Notes: generated by a model from the letters alone, not told the origin. Counted from the stretch's first letter, positions 49,181 to 61,730 are shown. The stretch: DNA of 64,000 nucleotides from Rotaria sp. Silwood1 (GCA_905250075.1 CAJNOP010000282.1:27161-91160), one strand, 5' to 3'. Numbers and translations: made by a program.

Positions 49181-51815
49181 CAATGGAGGTGTTTGTACTG
49201 TCCGCGAGAATAACGGCACATATTCGGATCAAATGAAAGCTCTCACCACCAAAGTAATAAGATTAAAATATTAGCTGCTGTTGGTTAGTCTAGAGTGAGA
49301 TATTCGATTTTTAAGGTACTCACGATCTGGATATATAGAAACATAGGATGGCTTACTTTAATTTGTTATTCAATCAACTGTGTATTTCAGCAGTAGACTA
49401 GAAGAATCTTTTTGAAGTTTATCAATAGCATTAAGATCACATTAGCTTTGATTTCTTCTGGAACTTAAGTAGTATTGGAATGAAAAATAAGGTATATGAT
49501 ATGTTTGAAAAATGACTTGTATGTACAATTTGAAATTAAAGTGCATTGATGCATCACTTGATGGTCTAAACGGCTGTTTATATATTATAGTATCGTTGTT
49601 GAAGACGGATAGACGACATTTCATGTAGGAGGAAGAGTATCAAAAGGAAAAGTAATTATTCTTATTAATCATTTCTTTGCAATTGGTGTAAAGGAATTAC
49701 AAAGAAATATACTATCGAAAAAATATTCTCTTTCATTCTCTGTTGTATCTACTCACTAAAAGGTTTATTTTATCAAATTAAATCATGAATTTATTGAACA
49801 TTGCTAAACATCTTCTCTATTTGGCTCAAACTGAATATGGATCTGGAAATTTTGCAACAACTATCGATGAAATTTTTGTTGCAGAACAATTATTCGAAGT
49901 TCTAAAGTCATTTAAAGACAGCTACTTCAGTGAGCTGTACACTTATGATACTCTCGAATTTGACGATGAATATGAAGAAATGACTGATACAGAAGAAAAC
50001 GATGGTGACATGGATAATTACAATGAGAATGAACATTCTAGCATACAAAATCAGTTTACATTAGAAGAAATGGAAAATATAATCGAATGGGTTGACCAAC
50101 ATCCAAATGCCAGGTTTGCAACTATTTCCAATCGATTTAGAAAGATCAGATCCATGAAATATATTACAAGGTTTAGAGAATATATCGAAAACAACGGTAC
50201 AGGATTAGAAAAATTAAAACAAATTAAAGAATTTATGTATAGCGAATTTTATATGAAAAGAACAATTGAAAAAGAAGCCGTTCATGATGATGATCTTGAA
50301 CTTTATGCAATTCAAAAAGCAAGAGAATTAAATTGTGATACATTCAAGGCAAGCAAATCGTTTATCAATAATTTTAAAAGGAAAAACAGAATATCATCAA
50401 GAAGACATAATAAAATTATTACTCGAACTAAATCAAACAGAAACGTCTGCAGCTTAAATGGTAATCAAACTTTTATTTAAGCTTTCAATTCCTATGTCTT
50501 AATGTAATATACATATTTATTTTAGATGCTCAAAATTGGATCGAAAGTAAGAGAACTATGATATCAAAGTATGCTTCTCATCAAATTTTAAACAGTGATC
50601 ACTACTCATTTCAACAAGAATATATCTCACCAAGGACTCTTTCTTTTACTGGTGAACGGACAACAGAAGTCACTGTTAAAAAGAAACACAACTTAACGCA
50701 CTCGTATACAGTACAACCGGTTACATTAGCTGATAGCCATTTATTAAACAAATTCTTTCTCATCCTTCAAGCAAAAGAAAATGAATTCGGCAAAAGAGTG
50801 CAAAAAGATTTAATTGTACTACCAAATGTTGTAGTGAGAGCTTCAAAGTCAGGAAAAAGTGGCAGTGAAAAACACTACGTTTTTCTAAATGAAGTTCTAC
50901 ACCCATTGGTTGGTAGAAAATTTCTTCTTTTCCTTGATTCTTGGAAAACTCCAACTGATCTAACAAAATTTAGAGTAGCATTTCCTAGTCAAGACAGTCA
51001 ACTATTGATTTTTCCTGAAGGATCAACTGGTTATATTCAACCGCAAGATCTATCATTGTTTCGATCATGGCGCGTTATTCATGAAAAAATTGAACATTAT
51101 ACTCATATCGATAAAATAGAAATGACTATAAATGATCGTCAATGCTTTATTAATATGCATTCTGTTATTCATAATCAACTGTCTGCTCCACAATTTAAAA
51201 ATCTCATTAAGAACGGATTTATACAAGCTCGAATAATAAATGAAACAATTGGTCAAATTGAAAAACCAAAAGATGTTTGCTTTAAATTCTATGTTCTATA
51301 CTATTCAATTAACAATTGCAATGGACGAACACTATTAATTTGTGCTTGGTGTAAAAAAGATCCTTTGTTACTATCATCTGATTGAAGATATACATCTACA
51401 CTTGTAGTAAATTTGTTAGAATAGTATATAATATGATCTATCGTTTTCAGTCGAAACAAAACCGAAACTATTCGTGAGTTAGAGATTCTGGTAACTACTA
51501 GTTGATCTTTATCTATATTGATACTGCTTAAGTTCCAGAAGGTATCGAAACTAATGTGATCTTAATGCTATTGATAAATTTCAGAAAGATTCTTCTAGTC
51601 TACTGCTGAAATACACAGTTGATTGAATAACAAATTAAAGTAAGCCATCCTATGTTTCTATATATCCAGATCGTGAGTACCTTAAAAATCGAATATCTCA
51701 CTCTAGACTAACCAACAGCAGCTAATATTTTAATCTTATTACTTTGGTGGTGAGAGCTTTCATTTGACCCGAATATGTGCCATTTTTCTCGCTGACAGTA
51801 CAAACACCTCCATTG
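49181..51815 (+). mobile_element. pogo/CENPB-type DNA transposon, apparently complete
   Basis: The 2.6-kb element has terminal inverted repeats of about 305 bp (49181-49490 and 51508-51815). They start CAATGGAGGTGTTTGTACTG at the left and read as its inverse at the right. The arms are about 90% alike by eye and share long blocks such as ATTTTAAGGTACTCACGATC. The outer flanks are CTAA on the left and TAAG on the right, so a TA target duplication is plausible but not clean. Inside is one spliced transposase gene that is open from ATG to stop. Complete ends plus an open gene suggest a comparatively young, possibly autonomous copy. Confidence 0.85.
49785..51385 (+). CDS. pogo/CENPB-like DDE transposase (two exons)
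   Basis: Exon 1 (49785-50460) and exon 2 (50526-51385) are separated by a 65-bp GTAATC...TTTTAG intron. They join in phase (AAT-G/AT) to give 511 residues. The N-terminal half contains an acidic stretch (DDEYEEMTDTEENDGDMDN), a helix-turn-helix-like segment (FTLEEMENIIEWVDQHPNAR), and a CENPB-type DNA-binding HTH ending CDTFKASKSFINNFKRKN. The DDE_1 catalytic domain follows: NSDHYSFQQEYISPRTLSF (first Asp, where the family has NADQSGF), LLFLDSWKTPTD (second Asp), and YIQPQDLSLFRSW (third Asp), with 36 residues between the last two. The HSYTVQPV strand also matches the family. It should cut and paste its element in the nucleus. The start ATG is the first in the frame and follows the left inverted repeat by about 290 bp. 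Confidence 0.85.
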
Positions 51816-52342
51816 TAAGCTAACTGAAATATCATGACGATTGCCGAAAAAAGTAAGATGTTTATCAATAAAGCATTCATTCATCCAATTCTGTATGAAA
51901 GAGATATGTAGAGTGAAGAGGTGATTACTGACTTTGAGATTTTATAACGAATAGCTTTATTAGTTCTCAAAAATAGCTTAAATGATCATCGCCAGACATT
52001 AGAGATTTCGGATAGTGAGAATCATCCTTTCTGATACAGAAAACAGAAATCTATTGATGGTATGCGTTAGTTTCGACTGAGTCGTTTCCAAAACTTATTG
52101 AAAGATGATGATTATCATAATTCGGATGAAATATTACATTTTTCTTGATAACTGACTATTTCTCAGGTACAAACTGAAAAAATGAGTTTGAAACGATCAA
52201 AACTTTCTTTAATCAAGCTCAATGCTTCTAACCATGTTGAATGCAATCGAATGCCTATCATTTACTCCAAATTGGTTACCACAAATCAATCCCGAAAACA
52301 AATCTCCATTTGAGGATTTTGATTTAGAGATTTTTTAATTTG
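51816..52342. other. Spacer, no gene seen
   Basis: AT-rich DNA right of the pogo-like element, running up to the scaffold gap. No coding or repeat structure is apparent. Confidence 0.45.
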
Positions 52343-52442
52343 NNNNNNNNNNNNNNNNNNNNNNNNNNNNNNNNNNNNNNNNNNNNNNNNNNNNNNNNNN
52401 NNNNNNNNNNNNNNNNNNNNNNNNNNNNNNNNNNNNNNNNNN
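52343..52442. other. Assembly gap (100 N)
   Basis: Exactly 100 undefined bases, the usual placeholder for a gap of unknown size. Satellite DNA begins directly at its right edge and is absent from its left edge, so part of the satellite is probably missing here. Confidence 0.95.
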
Positions 52443-53240
52443 TGACTATTGCAATGACACCACCGCATGACTGTTGCGGCGAATTTGTGTTGGTTAGTAA
52501 AGCTTCTTGCCTTTGCTGACTCTCGCAATGACAGCACCGCTGACTGTTGCGGATAATTTGTGTTGGTGAGTGAAGCTTCTTGCCATTGCTGACTCTCGCA
52601 ATGACACCACCGCTTGATGCTGTAGTGAATTGGTGTCGGTGAGTAAAGTTTTTTGCCATTGTTTACTATTGCAATGACACCACCGCTGACTGTTGCGGAG
52701 AATTTGTGTTGGTTAGTAAAGCTTCTTGCCATTGCTGACTCTCGCAATGACACCACCGCTTGATTCTGTAGTGAATTGGTGTCGGTGAGTAAAGTTTTTT
52801 GCCATTGTTTACTATTGCAGTGACACCACCGCTGACTGTTGCGGCGAATTTGTGTTGGTGAGTAAAGTTTTTTGCCATTGCTGTCTCTCGCAATGACACC
52901 ACCCCTTGATTCTGCAGTGAATTGGTGTTGTTGAGTAAATTTTTTTGCGATTGCTGAGTCTTACAATGACAGCACCGCTGACTATTGCGGCTAATGTGTG
53001 TTGGTTAGTAAAGCTTCTTGGCATTGCTGACTATTGGAATGACGCCACCGCTGACAGTTGGGGCGAATTTGTGTTGGTTAATAAAGCGTTTTGCCATTGC
53101 TGACTCTCGAAATGACACGGCCGCTGATTGTTGTGGCGGATCGGTGTTGGTTAGTGAACGGTTTTGTCATTGCTGACTCTTGTAATGACACTAGCGGTGT
53201 GTGTTGCGGTGACTTGTTGTCGATTCGTGAATGATATTGT
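52443..53240. repeat. 73-bp satellite with alternating unit types
   Basis: Units begin CAATGACACCACCGC and recur every 73 bp. Two unit types tend to alternate. Type A reads CTGACTGTTGCGGCGAATTT...AGCTTCTTGCCATTG; type B reads CTTGATTCTGTAGTGAATTG...GTTTTTTGCCATTG. This gives a two-unit period of about 146 bp. About 10 units are visible and become more diverged toward 53.2 kb. The reading frames that cross the units (and the gap) are by-products of the repeat. Confidence 0.85.
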
Positions 53241-54660
53241 GGTTGTTGACTTCAGCTGTTACTTTCCGGCTGTTGGTAAATAAGTTTCCCGGTTGGTAGT
53301 CTTTAAATCGCAGCATCGCTGTTAGGTGTGGTGAAGGGTTTCGGTTGATTTATGCTTGTGTGGTTCTGACTTTGTGCTTCGGTTTGATTGTGATTTCAGT
53401 TTCGTTTTGTGTGGAGCACCCCGCGTGTTTATATATGCTTGTTGGTGTGGATTCTCATCAAAATGTGAGATCTGGGTTATTCTTACAGGAAATCGGTGTA
53501 CGGCTTTAAGGTTCCGTGAGTGTAGTCGGTATTTATGTGGGTAGAAATAGTGCATGGCTAATATTAATAGCTGTTTAGATTTTTTCAATAAGCACCTTGA
53601 AACGTGAATGCATTCGATGGATGGTTGTGGTTATGGCGATGAGAGTGTGGCGAAGTGTTTGCTGAAGATGGTTTTGTTTTCGTTGTGTTTTGCGTTCTTT
53701 TGATTTTGTTTTTTCTTCATGATGGCTAGTGGGATGTTAGCAGGACATGTTTCGAAGTTTTTTTAGCTTCTACTTGTTTTATGCTTATGGTATTATGTAT
53801 TGTTTTTATCGAGGAGATCGCAGAATTTTGGGTTGATGTCTATGTGGACTGTTTGTTAGTGACATTTGTTGTCGATTGATTTCATGAACGATTGGAGCTC
53901 AATACTTTGATGTGTTGGTCTTTTAATTTTTAAATATGCGCAATCGATGAGTTGTTTATTGAAGGATTTTTCGTTGGTATGTGCTGTCATACACTGGCTG
54001 GGAAGGATGTATTTGTTGTATTACATTTTATACGGTGCATGGAGACGAATTTTTGATGGCGTTGTGCACGAAATCGGATGAATGCAGTCTTGGTGACGAA
54101 GTATCGTCTATCTAATTGGTGGTACGTAGGTAGCAGATATAAAAATTGCGTGGTGTTAGAATGTATTTGTGTGTTGTCTAGTTTTTGTTGAGTTATGATT
54201 TAATGTGTTTTGCTTTTCTTTTATTTGTGGCGTCGTTGACGGTAGTTGTAATATGAGTTATGTAGGGAGTAGCGTGTAATCATCTAATTTGATTTTGTTG
54301 AGTTAGTGTTTGTATAAGATTTTGAAGAACATTTGATCAGAAATAAAGGTTGTAACTTGTTTATTTAAATGTTAGGGTGTAATTTGTGTTCCATACGTTT
54401 CATGTAAATCATTTATTGTCTGGTATCGTGCATTTTGGTGTATGCTATGTTTAATGACATATTAGAATATTGATTGATAGTCTGCATAGCTTGACGTAAC
54501 AGGATACCGCATTTTGAGATATTGTCTTATTGGATGATGGAACTGAGTACATTTTCAGGAATCGCAATATTATGTGCGCCTGATTATGCCATGGATGAGT
54601 GTTTTGTAGTTGTTTTATGATCGAGTAGTACGACACAGCATGTTTTTAGTCAAAGGTTAC
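53241..54660. other. GT-skewed non-coding DNA beside the satellite
   Basis: The plus strand is strikingly rich in G and T and poor in A and C compared with the rest of the window. No protein-like frame or clear periodicity is seen. The first few hundred bases may be very decayed satellite, since TGCTGACTCT-like phrases persist to about 53.2 kb. Confidence 0.5.
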
Positions 54661-55952
54661 ATTGGATATAAAGATGTTTGTAAACGAAGTTGCCCGAAAT
54701 CGATTTCTAAAATAAGTATCATCAAAAAATGTACTATAGTTTTTAATCGATATGGTATGATTGGATGGTTTGAAAGACAGTGATTCTTCGATCTTTTACC
54801 TATGATCCCATTTTACACTATATTGAGATATAGGCCGATTTTATGATATATTTTCTCATTCTGCTAATGTATTGCGTGAAATAGCAAAAAACAGCATTAT
54901 ATTATCGCTAAATGCAATCTAATAGAGAAAATTGAAACTTCGTCCAATATGAGTAAATTTCGAAGTTAAGGAAGTTTACTGAACGGGGTTCCTTACGACA
55001 TTTTACGAAGACTCAGAGAATTGAACAAATATTGGAATCCTTTAAAGTATTTTTAACGAAAACTAGGGTAGCACACTAATGTTGCCTTTAACTGAAAACT
55101 AGGTATTGATCGAAACTTTGTACAACATTCAGTATGTTATCATCAACTTTGCACATATTTCATAAATAACTATCTGTATTCATTTACACCTATCTCTAAC
55201 TCGCGTATCTGCTTCGGCAATCTGACCTTCTTTTTTATATATATACTTATGCTGAATTCTTGCAAATGCTTCTATCTACCGACACTTGTGTGTGTTTTCT
55301 ATGGTGGTGCTTATACGCAAATGTCGTCTGTTTATGTTTTTTCATATTAAATAATACTGAACGGTTGTGGTTTTGTTCTAATCTGATAGGAATATAGGAA
55401 AAATCAAGTAACATAAAAGCATATTTATGAAGAGTGTCACAGTTGACATGAATATTTATTTCAGTCTGGAATCCGTGAACGAATAAACAACTCTTTCTCT
55501 AAGCAAAATTATTCCCATAATAATTACAAAGCCTTATAAGTAACATAATATAAATCACTTATTCAACGACGTCATTGAAATATTATATTGAATACAGCAG
55601 CTATCGAGACTTATTTTATCGGAATGTATTTGGTAAGTCGGGATTGGTGTTGATGTGCTGAAGTATAATCATAATTAATAAATCCTCAATAAATTTTACA
55701 GAAAAACTAAATCCCGGTAATCTCTCATTGAATAAAACAAGTAAGATAGTGATGGATAAGTATTTGTAAATTCATACTTATATTGTACTAAAAAAAAAGA
55801 AGCAAAAGCTTTTCATTGTATGCATTCCAGAGTGTTGATTTAATCAAATGATTAGTTAACATCATATATTGAACTTCTAAATTGTATATTTATTGATTTT
55901 ACTGTTTTTTTAGATCGTTATTGTTCTAAGACGTAGAGTCATTCAACACGAA
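54661..55952. other. AT-rich stretch, no gene seen
   Basis: Normal AT-rich composition resumes. No coding or repeated structure was recognised. Confidence 0.45.
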
Positions 55953-56016
55953 TGGTGTGGATGTGGGTGTGAGGGCAGATTGACACATGAACTACACCCA
56001 CATCCACACACACCCC
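55953..56016. repeat. G-rich/C-rich foldback, copy 6 (best preserved)
   Basis: TGTGGATGTGGGTGT in the left arm is the exact 15-bp reverse complement of ACACCCACATCCACA in the right arm. The spacer is about 22 bases and contains CAGATTGACACATGA. Confidence 0.75.
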
Positions 56017-56514
56017 TATTACAGACAGCCTCCTTACAGACACTTCCCATTACAGGCCGTAGCAACTTCGCCAAAAGAAGAAAAAAATTCTGTTCGAAAT
56101 ATAGAGATAAAAAAGACACCATTTTCTGATAATCTATTGTTATTAGAAAAGAACTATTATTTTTTGGAGAATTTAAATATTAGGTATTTTGCGGTTAGTA
56201 TGATGAAACCAAAGAAGATATTTGAGTTCCACATTTCAGCCTCAAAGGGGCTGCGCTAACAATCGTTTTTTCACTGCAACAGAGCATAAGGTTTCAGACA
56301 AACTATGTTCTACTGTGATTTGAATCATCTGATAATTTCGTAAATAATTTTATGTCTATACTATAATATTTTTGAACTTACCACTTCTGGAACCGCAACT
56401 ACTTCGATAATTCTTACTCAGCTTATTTTAAAAAAATGTACATCTTATTTTTGTTTTACGTTTTTCTCCTAAAATATCGATGATCGTGTCTGAGATAAAT
56501 AATAATGGGTTTTA

Positions 56515-57147
56515 ACTTACGAGAGAAGGTTCCCAACTGATCAATCGCTTTTGAGTGGAGACCATGTATATTATGCAGACATAAATGAGTTATGAATACG
56601 CTGGAAAAAGTTCGGGCTGCTAGCTTCTGCTACCGAGATACTGCACTTTTACGGTATGTTTCTAAATGAAAGCTGTGGTCTCTCTAAGGAACACAAAAAA
56701 AGAATGGTTTTCGGATTTCGACTTGAAGCGTTACATTTAAACAGATCTTACCGCGAATAGTTATTTGTGAAAGTTTCAGATCTTTTAATTTATTCCTATC
56801 CTGACATAAGAAAATCAAATCTTTAGGTTTATCTGAATAACGTTATCATAATTGTATCTACGAAGTGCAGGAGAAAAAACATCTGAAACTTTCACAAATA
56901 ACTATTCTTGGTAAGATCTGTTTATATATAAAGTCTCAAGTCGAAATTCGAAAATCATTTTTTTTTATGTTCCTAAGGGAGATCACGGATGTCATTTAAA
57001 AACATACCGTAAAAGTACAGTATCTCAGTAGCAACAAGCTAGCAGTCAGAACATTTTTCAGCATATTCATAACTCATTTGTATCTACATAATACACATGG
57101 TCTCAACTCAAAAACGATTGATCAGTTGGAGACCTTCCCTCGTTAGC
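56515..57147. mobile_element. Long foldback element
   Basis: Left arm (about 56515-56795) and right arm (about 56880-57147) are inverted copies, about 85% alike by eye, around a loop of about 85 bp. Shared blocks include CAACTGATCAATCG, CTTTTACGGTATGTTT, AAACAGATCTTACC and AATAGTTATTTGTGAAAGTT. No open frame is conserved and no target duplication was found. The architecture is the same as the foldbacks at 30.6 and 34.1 kb, but the sequence is unrelated. Confidence 0.8.
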
Positions 57148-57187
57148 TGTATCAAGTTTCGCAAACACACGAATCAGTGGAAATATC

Positions 57188-58266
57188 TCAAGATGCAACG
57201 ACTCATGCTTTTAATATCAAATTTGGAAGTTTCAAATGCAGTTTGGGTGTATTTATAAACTTATGAAATTTAGTGGATGAATTTTTATTCAGTGATCTAA
57301 ACTTTGATTTGCATTTTAACTCTCTATGTTATTATTCCTCGGAGATTTCGCATAACCGTTTTTGAAGCAAGTTACTTATTGATTTTAATGCTCTTTACGT
57401 GTTTTTTTCTATTGTTGGTCTTCTTCACACTCTTCTCCTTTCTGAGCACTCTATATTAATGTACATTCGTATAATTTGTTACGTGTTACATTCTCAGAGG
57501 GTCGAGACACGTTTCTTTCTTGCAATTAACGGCAGATGTACTTCTCTCCGGTGACATCTAAATTTATTTTCTTCCAAGACATAAATTAAAAGGATCTCGA
57601 TTTATTTCATATTAGAACAAGATAGGGAACGAGAATAGAATCTTCTCTTTGTCAGAGAGAATTCTTTTTGTTGATATGCATCAATGAGAAGGACAGACGC
57701 CTAGTAACGAAGAAAAATTTGCTTCGAGTTTTCTGATTTCTGTGCTAATTTATAAAAATTATTTAGTTTTTCCAGTATCACTAAAAACTTCTTTTAAATT
57801 TATCAGGATATCTATTTGTCATTTTAAAAGTTAACTTAAAATTGCAAAATTTCGCATTAGAGTAGATCAAAAATAAACAAAAAACTTATATACAAAGACA
57901 AATAAAATAGCAATCGAACAATAAAATAAATGAAAAATAAAAAAACAGTTCGACATGTTCGTTTACTATGGCTCCGTTTTTTGGAAATAATCTAATTAAA
58001 AGTGTTCACGAGGGACGAGGGAATAAAGAAAACCAATAATAAAAATAATACATAGAAGGAACTAAAATGAAAAAGTTATTGGATTCTTAAATCATTATGC
58101 CAAATCTTCCGGTAACCCGAGATAGTATATTCAAATGTAAATCAAAATATAGATCGTTTGATAAAAGTTCATCCAATAAAATCTTTTGGCCCAAAAGTCT
58201 AGCCAACATGCATCAGCAACTTTCAAATCTGAGATAAAAAGCATGAGTCGTTCGGGTTTGGCATCT
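57188..58266. mobile_element. Older long inverted-repeat element
   Basis: The left side from CGACTCATGCTTTTAATATC is mirrored at 58.2 kb (inverse reading CGACTCATGCTTTTTATCTC). The inverted homology continues inward at about 70% identity by eye for 230 bp or more: GTGGATGAATTTTTATTCAG and ATTTGCATTTTAA on the left, TTGGATGAACTTTTATCAAA and ATTTACATTTGAA on the right (inverse). The interior (about 57.5-57.9 kb) has no coding pattern. It abuts the foldback ending at 57147. It is probably an old non-autonomous DNA transposon. Confidence 0.55.
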
Positions 58267-58348
58267 GAACGATAAGTGTTTTATTTTCAATCCTAAATGA
58301 ACACTGTTAAATATGAATAAACACTTCCGTCAGTATAGTGATTGTTAC

Positions 58349-58470
58349 CAGAGATGAGCACAGGACAGGACAAATTTTCATTTTTCGTCCTGTCCTGCCG
58401 CCGCCACGACAGGATTGGTTAGCAGAGTAACCCATGGCAGGACAAAAAAATTTGTCCTGTGCTCACTCTG
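58349..58470. mobile_element. Short MITE with CAGAGATGAGCAC-type ends
   Basis: The ends are CAGAGATGAGCACAGGACAG and the inverse GTGCTCACTCTG, with GACAGGACAAATTT and AAATTTGTCCTG mirrored inside. The total is 122 bp. The CAG...CTG ends and size fit hAT-type MITEs. No 8-bp target duplication is seen. A related copy lies 1.3 kb downstream. Confidence 0.65.
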
Positions 58471-58716
58471 GATCAAATATATTCATATTTATCAAAATTA
58501 TCTTTTCTTGTCAGGAACACGTTATTAGTAATTAAAAGCGTAATGTTTCTTCCAAGGAGCTGTGCGATAATTTCAATGAAAATCTACATAAAACTTTATA
58601 TACGAAATTGAATTTTCTTTTGAACTGAGGTAATCTTATTAATTATAGAGAGGAAAATAATATTTTCAGTGATAAATAAATGAAACACCTAATTTTTTAA
58701 AACTCACCACCCATGT

Positions 58717-58820
58717 CACAAAAACCGGATCAGTTTTAGCGATTCACCGCGGTTTTTCTATATCAAGGAACCGGTAACCGGACAGGTAAAACCGCGGTTA
58801 ACCGCTGGTTTTTTCTGGGC
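58717..58820. repeat. GC-rich dyad, possible MITE
   Basis: A compact block with AAAAACCGGATCAG, CACCGCGGTTTTT, ACCGGTAACCGGACAGG, AAACCGCGGTTAACCGC and GGTTTTTTCTGG. The CCGCGGTTTT/AAAACCGCGG parts and the ACCGG parts can pair with each other. Borders are unclear. Confidence 0.35.
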
Positions 58821-59689
58821 TTTCATCACATAGACATTTACTTAATGTTAATTTTTATTTTGAAAATTATGTTTATTCATAATTATAACATGCAACTTTT
58901 CGTTTTTCTGAATGGTATTCCTACTGATACATTAAGATGTCTAACGAAACTATTCAATAACCTTTTTAGTTATCTAGTCATACATGATGCCATCTTGAAG
59001 ACAACTTTTCTAGGACAATATATTCAGGATGTCGAGAAAATCGAAAGCGAGGGTCTCCTTTGAAATTTTGCTCATAAATAGGTCTGATGATCCTTAGAAT
59101 GATGTGGAATTTTCAACCAAAATGAGTTTTTTCCTCTCAAAGTACAGTACGTTGAAGAAAAATTAACTTTCTGGGATGTTTTTCTGTAACAAAAGTATTA
59201 GAATGTGGCAACATTCAGTTCAATAGAAAGTTTCAGAGAACTTTCAGGATCATAAGAACTACTCATAACCAAATTACAGATGAAAATTTCTTTGTTTTTG
59301 TTTTTTATAGGACTAAATGGTCTTTATGAGGTAGATTTCGTATTTCATGGGGAAGGACAAACAAATTCTTTTTAGTTTAGACATGAGCACACTAAAACTC
59401 TATAAAGTACATTTCTACAACTGCCCACTGTTCTTTGTAAAGCAAAACTGCTTAGCACTGCAAGGGTCGAAGTAACAAATCAGAATCTCGGTATTGTTGC
59501 ATCTATAATATTATTGATTATTTATAGTGTATTCGATTTCTTCGCGAATTATATTAAAAAGAAATAGCTATAAGGTGACTAATATAGTCTTATGTATTTT
59601 GATCGTTGAAAGTCAAATTATGGATTCTCATTTTTACTTTTCTGCCCTCCACCAAAGTGGAATAAATCAGAAGGATAACATTGAACAAA

Positions 59690-59822
59690 ATTTTCATGTC
59701 TTGTCCTGCCGTCCGTCAGGACAAACTTTTATTTTTCGTCCTGTCCTGCCATCCGCCGGGACACAGGTAGCTAGCAGGACAATGCAGAACAAGATAAGAA
59801 AGTTGTCATATGTTCATCTCTG
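59690..59822. mobile_element. Truncated relative of the 58.35-kb MITE
   Basis: Contains CTTGTCCTGCCGTCCG and TTTTATTTTTCGTCCTGTCC as in the 58.35-kb copy and ends TGTTCATCTCTG, the inverse of CAGAGATGAACA. No matching left end is visible, so this copy is incomplete. Confidence 0.5.
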
Positions 59823-60930
59823 ATCGTTACATATTGGCAAAATTGTCATGATGACAATTAATATAATTTAGATTATTTGAAATAAATAAAGTTATGGTGA
59901 ATAAACGCGTCCAACTCTTTTTTTATTTTTGATTTACTTTTTTTCTGTCGTTTTGTTATTTCAGACTTTCATATTTTTAACTTAATTTTTGTTTAAAATA
60001 ATGGATAACTATTTCATGATCATAAAAGTATTTTGTCGTAAAGAAAACAAATAAATAAATTTCATTTGTCGGCACATAAAAATCAGGAATTTCAGATCAA
60101 ATGTGGATGTGTGTTTCAACGAAAAGTATTTTTTTGAAGAAAATCGACATTGTACACTTGGCTTTTATCTTGTTCTAATATAGAGTAAATTGTAATCTTT
60201 TTGGTTTATTGATCGAGAAAAGAAATAATATAGATGTCGCTACTTAGAAGTGCATCTAGTATTAACTGGACGAATGAAACGTTTTTTAAATCTTCTGACA
60301 ACATAATATAGTATCATAGCTGAAATCGAGATGAACCATTACTTACCTTTTCTAAGTGACCATGGAAAATGATGAAATTTATTCCATACTGGAGTAGTTT
60401 TTGTTTTTGAGAGAACATAACCATTTGTCATTTTAGTCTTTGTCTAATTTAAATAATATCGAATAACCGAACACATTATCAGTGTGATTTTCATCTGTCT
60501 TTTTTCAGCAGATTACTATCACAGATCTAGTATCTTTGCTGATACTCTACCTTCAATTTTGGTCTGCGTGTTTTATATTATTGATTGAGATACGAAAAAG
60601 CTTCCTTTGATGCGCTTGTTGGGACACATGGTGTGTAATATATAATGGATTGATTTGCGATTACAAAGAATCGATTGGTATGGTTAAAAAAAAATTAACG
60701 AAGCGTAAATGCAAAAAAGAAAAGAAAAGAGAAAAGCGCTCGTAACCATCACCTTCGTCACATAATATAACTAATACAGTGAGGAGCTTCTTACTGTCGA
60801 ATATCACACCATAGATTAACTTATGTTTATATTTCATCCTTTCCATACGCCAAGTTATTTTAGATGGATGGGCTAAGAAAATACTCTCTACTCATCAATC
60901 ATGTAGAATAATATATTTGTTGTATTATTA

Positions 60931-61714
60931 TTGTTTAGTCGCATGAGATATGTTAGTTATTCTTGCTACACATGTATCTATGTAATTTTAAACATGTACT
61001 CTTCTAATTTAGGATGTTTCAAAAGTCCAGTCGATAGTAGAAACATGAATATTTCTTTAATTATTCCAATGATTTATGTGAAACTTTTATACTTCGATCC
61101 CATATTCATTGAAGCTTTGTTTAACATAAATTTGTCTCTGATAGATGTGCAAAATGATCAGTTATAAATGCAATACATTAAACCTATCCTTTTTGAAATA
61201 TATAAAAACATTATATTGTTTACTTTTCTTGTTCGTACCATTGATGATGCGATTATTAGTCTTCAATCGAATTATTTAGATACAGACAATGATATTTAAT
61301 CAGAACAATATATTGGTTTGTTTTTTTGTATTATTGAAATGAATGATGATAAAGACTGGATTCAAGTTGAACGAACATATGTACATTAGCCCATTTACGA
61401 CAAGATAATCTTCTGTGTATCAACTTATACTCGTATAGGAAAAGATTGTGCGAAAGAAGCTGATACACTTATTAATTATTACAAATATAATAGAATCAAC
61501 TATTGACTTAACTTGATTAGCATCAATATTATCGCAAATACTTAATTTAATTGAAAATAAAGAAATATTATTTATTGTATCAGTTGAAAATCATTTTCGT
61601 ATAACTGAACCATTACAATCAATACAAACCCAACCAAATCTATCATTTGGAACTGAACTATCAAAAAATCTTGCTGCAAAAATAGCTAGTTATTTTGAAA
61701 AAAAAAACAATTAA
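60931..61714 (+). pseudogene. Broken coding-like stretch, unknown family
   Basis: Several plus-strand pieces in succession look protein-like but are interrupted by stops and frame changes: SLIIPMIYVKLLYFDPIFIE, FLVRTIDDAIISLQSNYLDT, MNDDKDWIQVERTYV, FCVSTYTRIGKDCAKEADTL, and finally LASILSQILNLIENKEILF to FGTELSKNLAAKIASYFEKK. The composition and helical pattern suggest a decayed host gene. I do not recognise it. Confidence 0.35.
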
Positions 61715-61730
61715 CGCATGGTAATTTTAA

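Noticed and set aside
52286-53024. Several minus-strand frames of 70-156 codons
   Set aside because: They translate the 73-bp satellite and one crosses the N gap; there is no protein character beyond the repeat.
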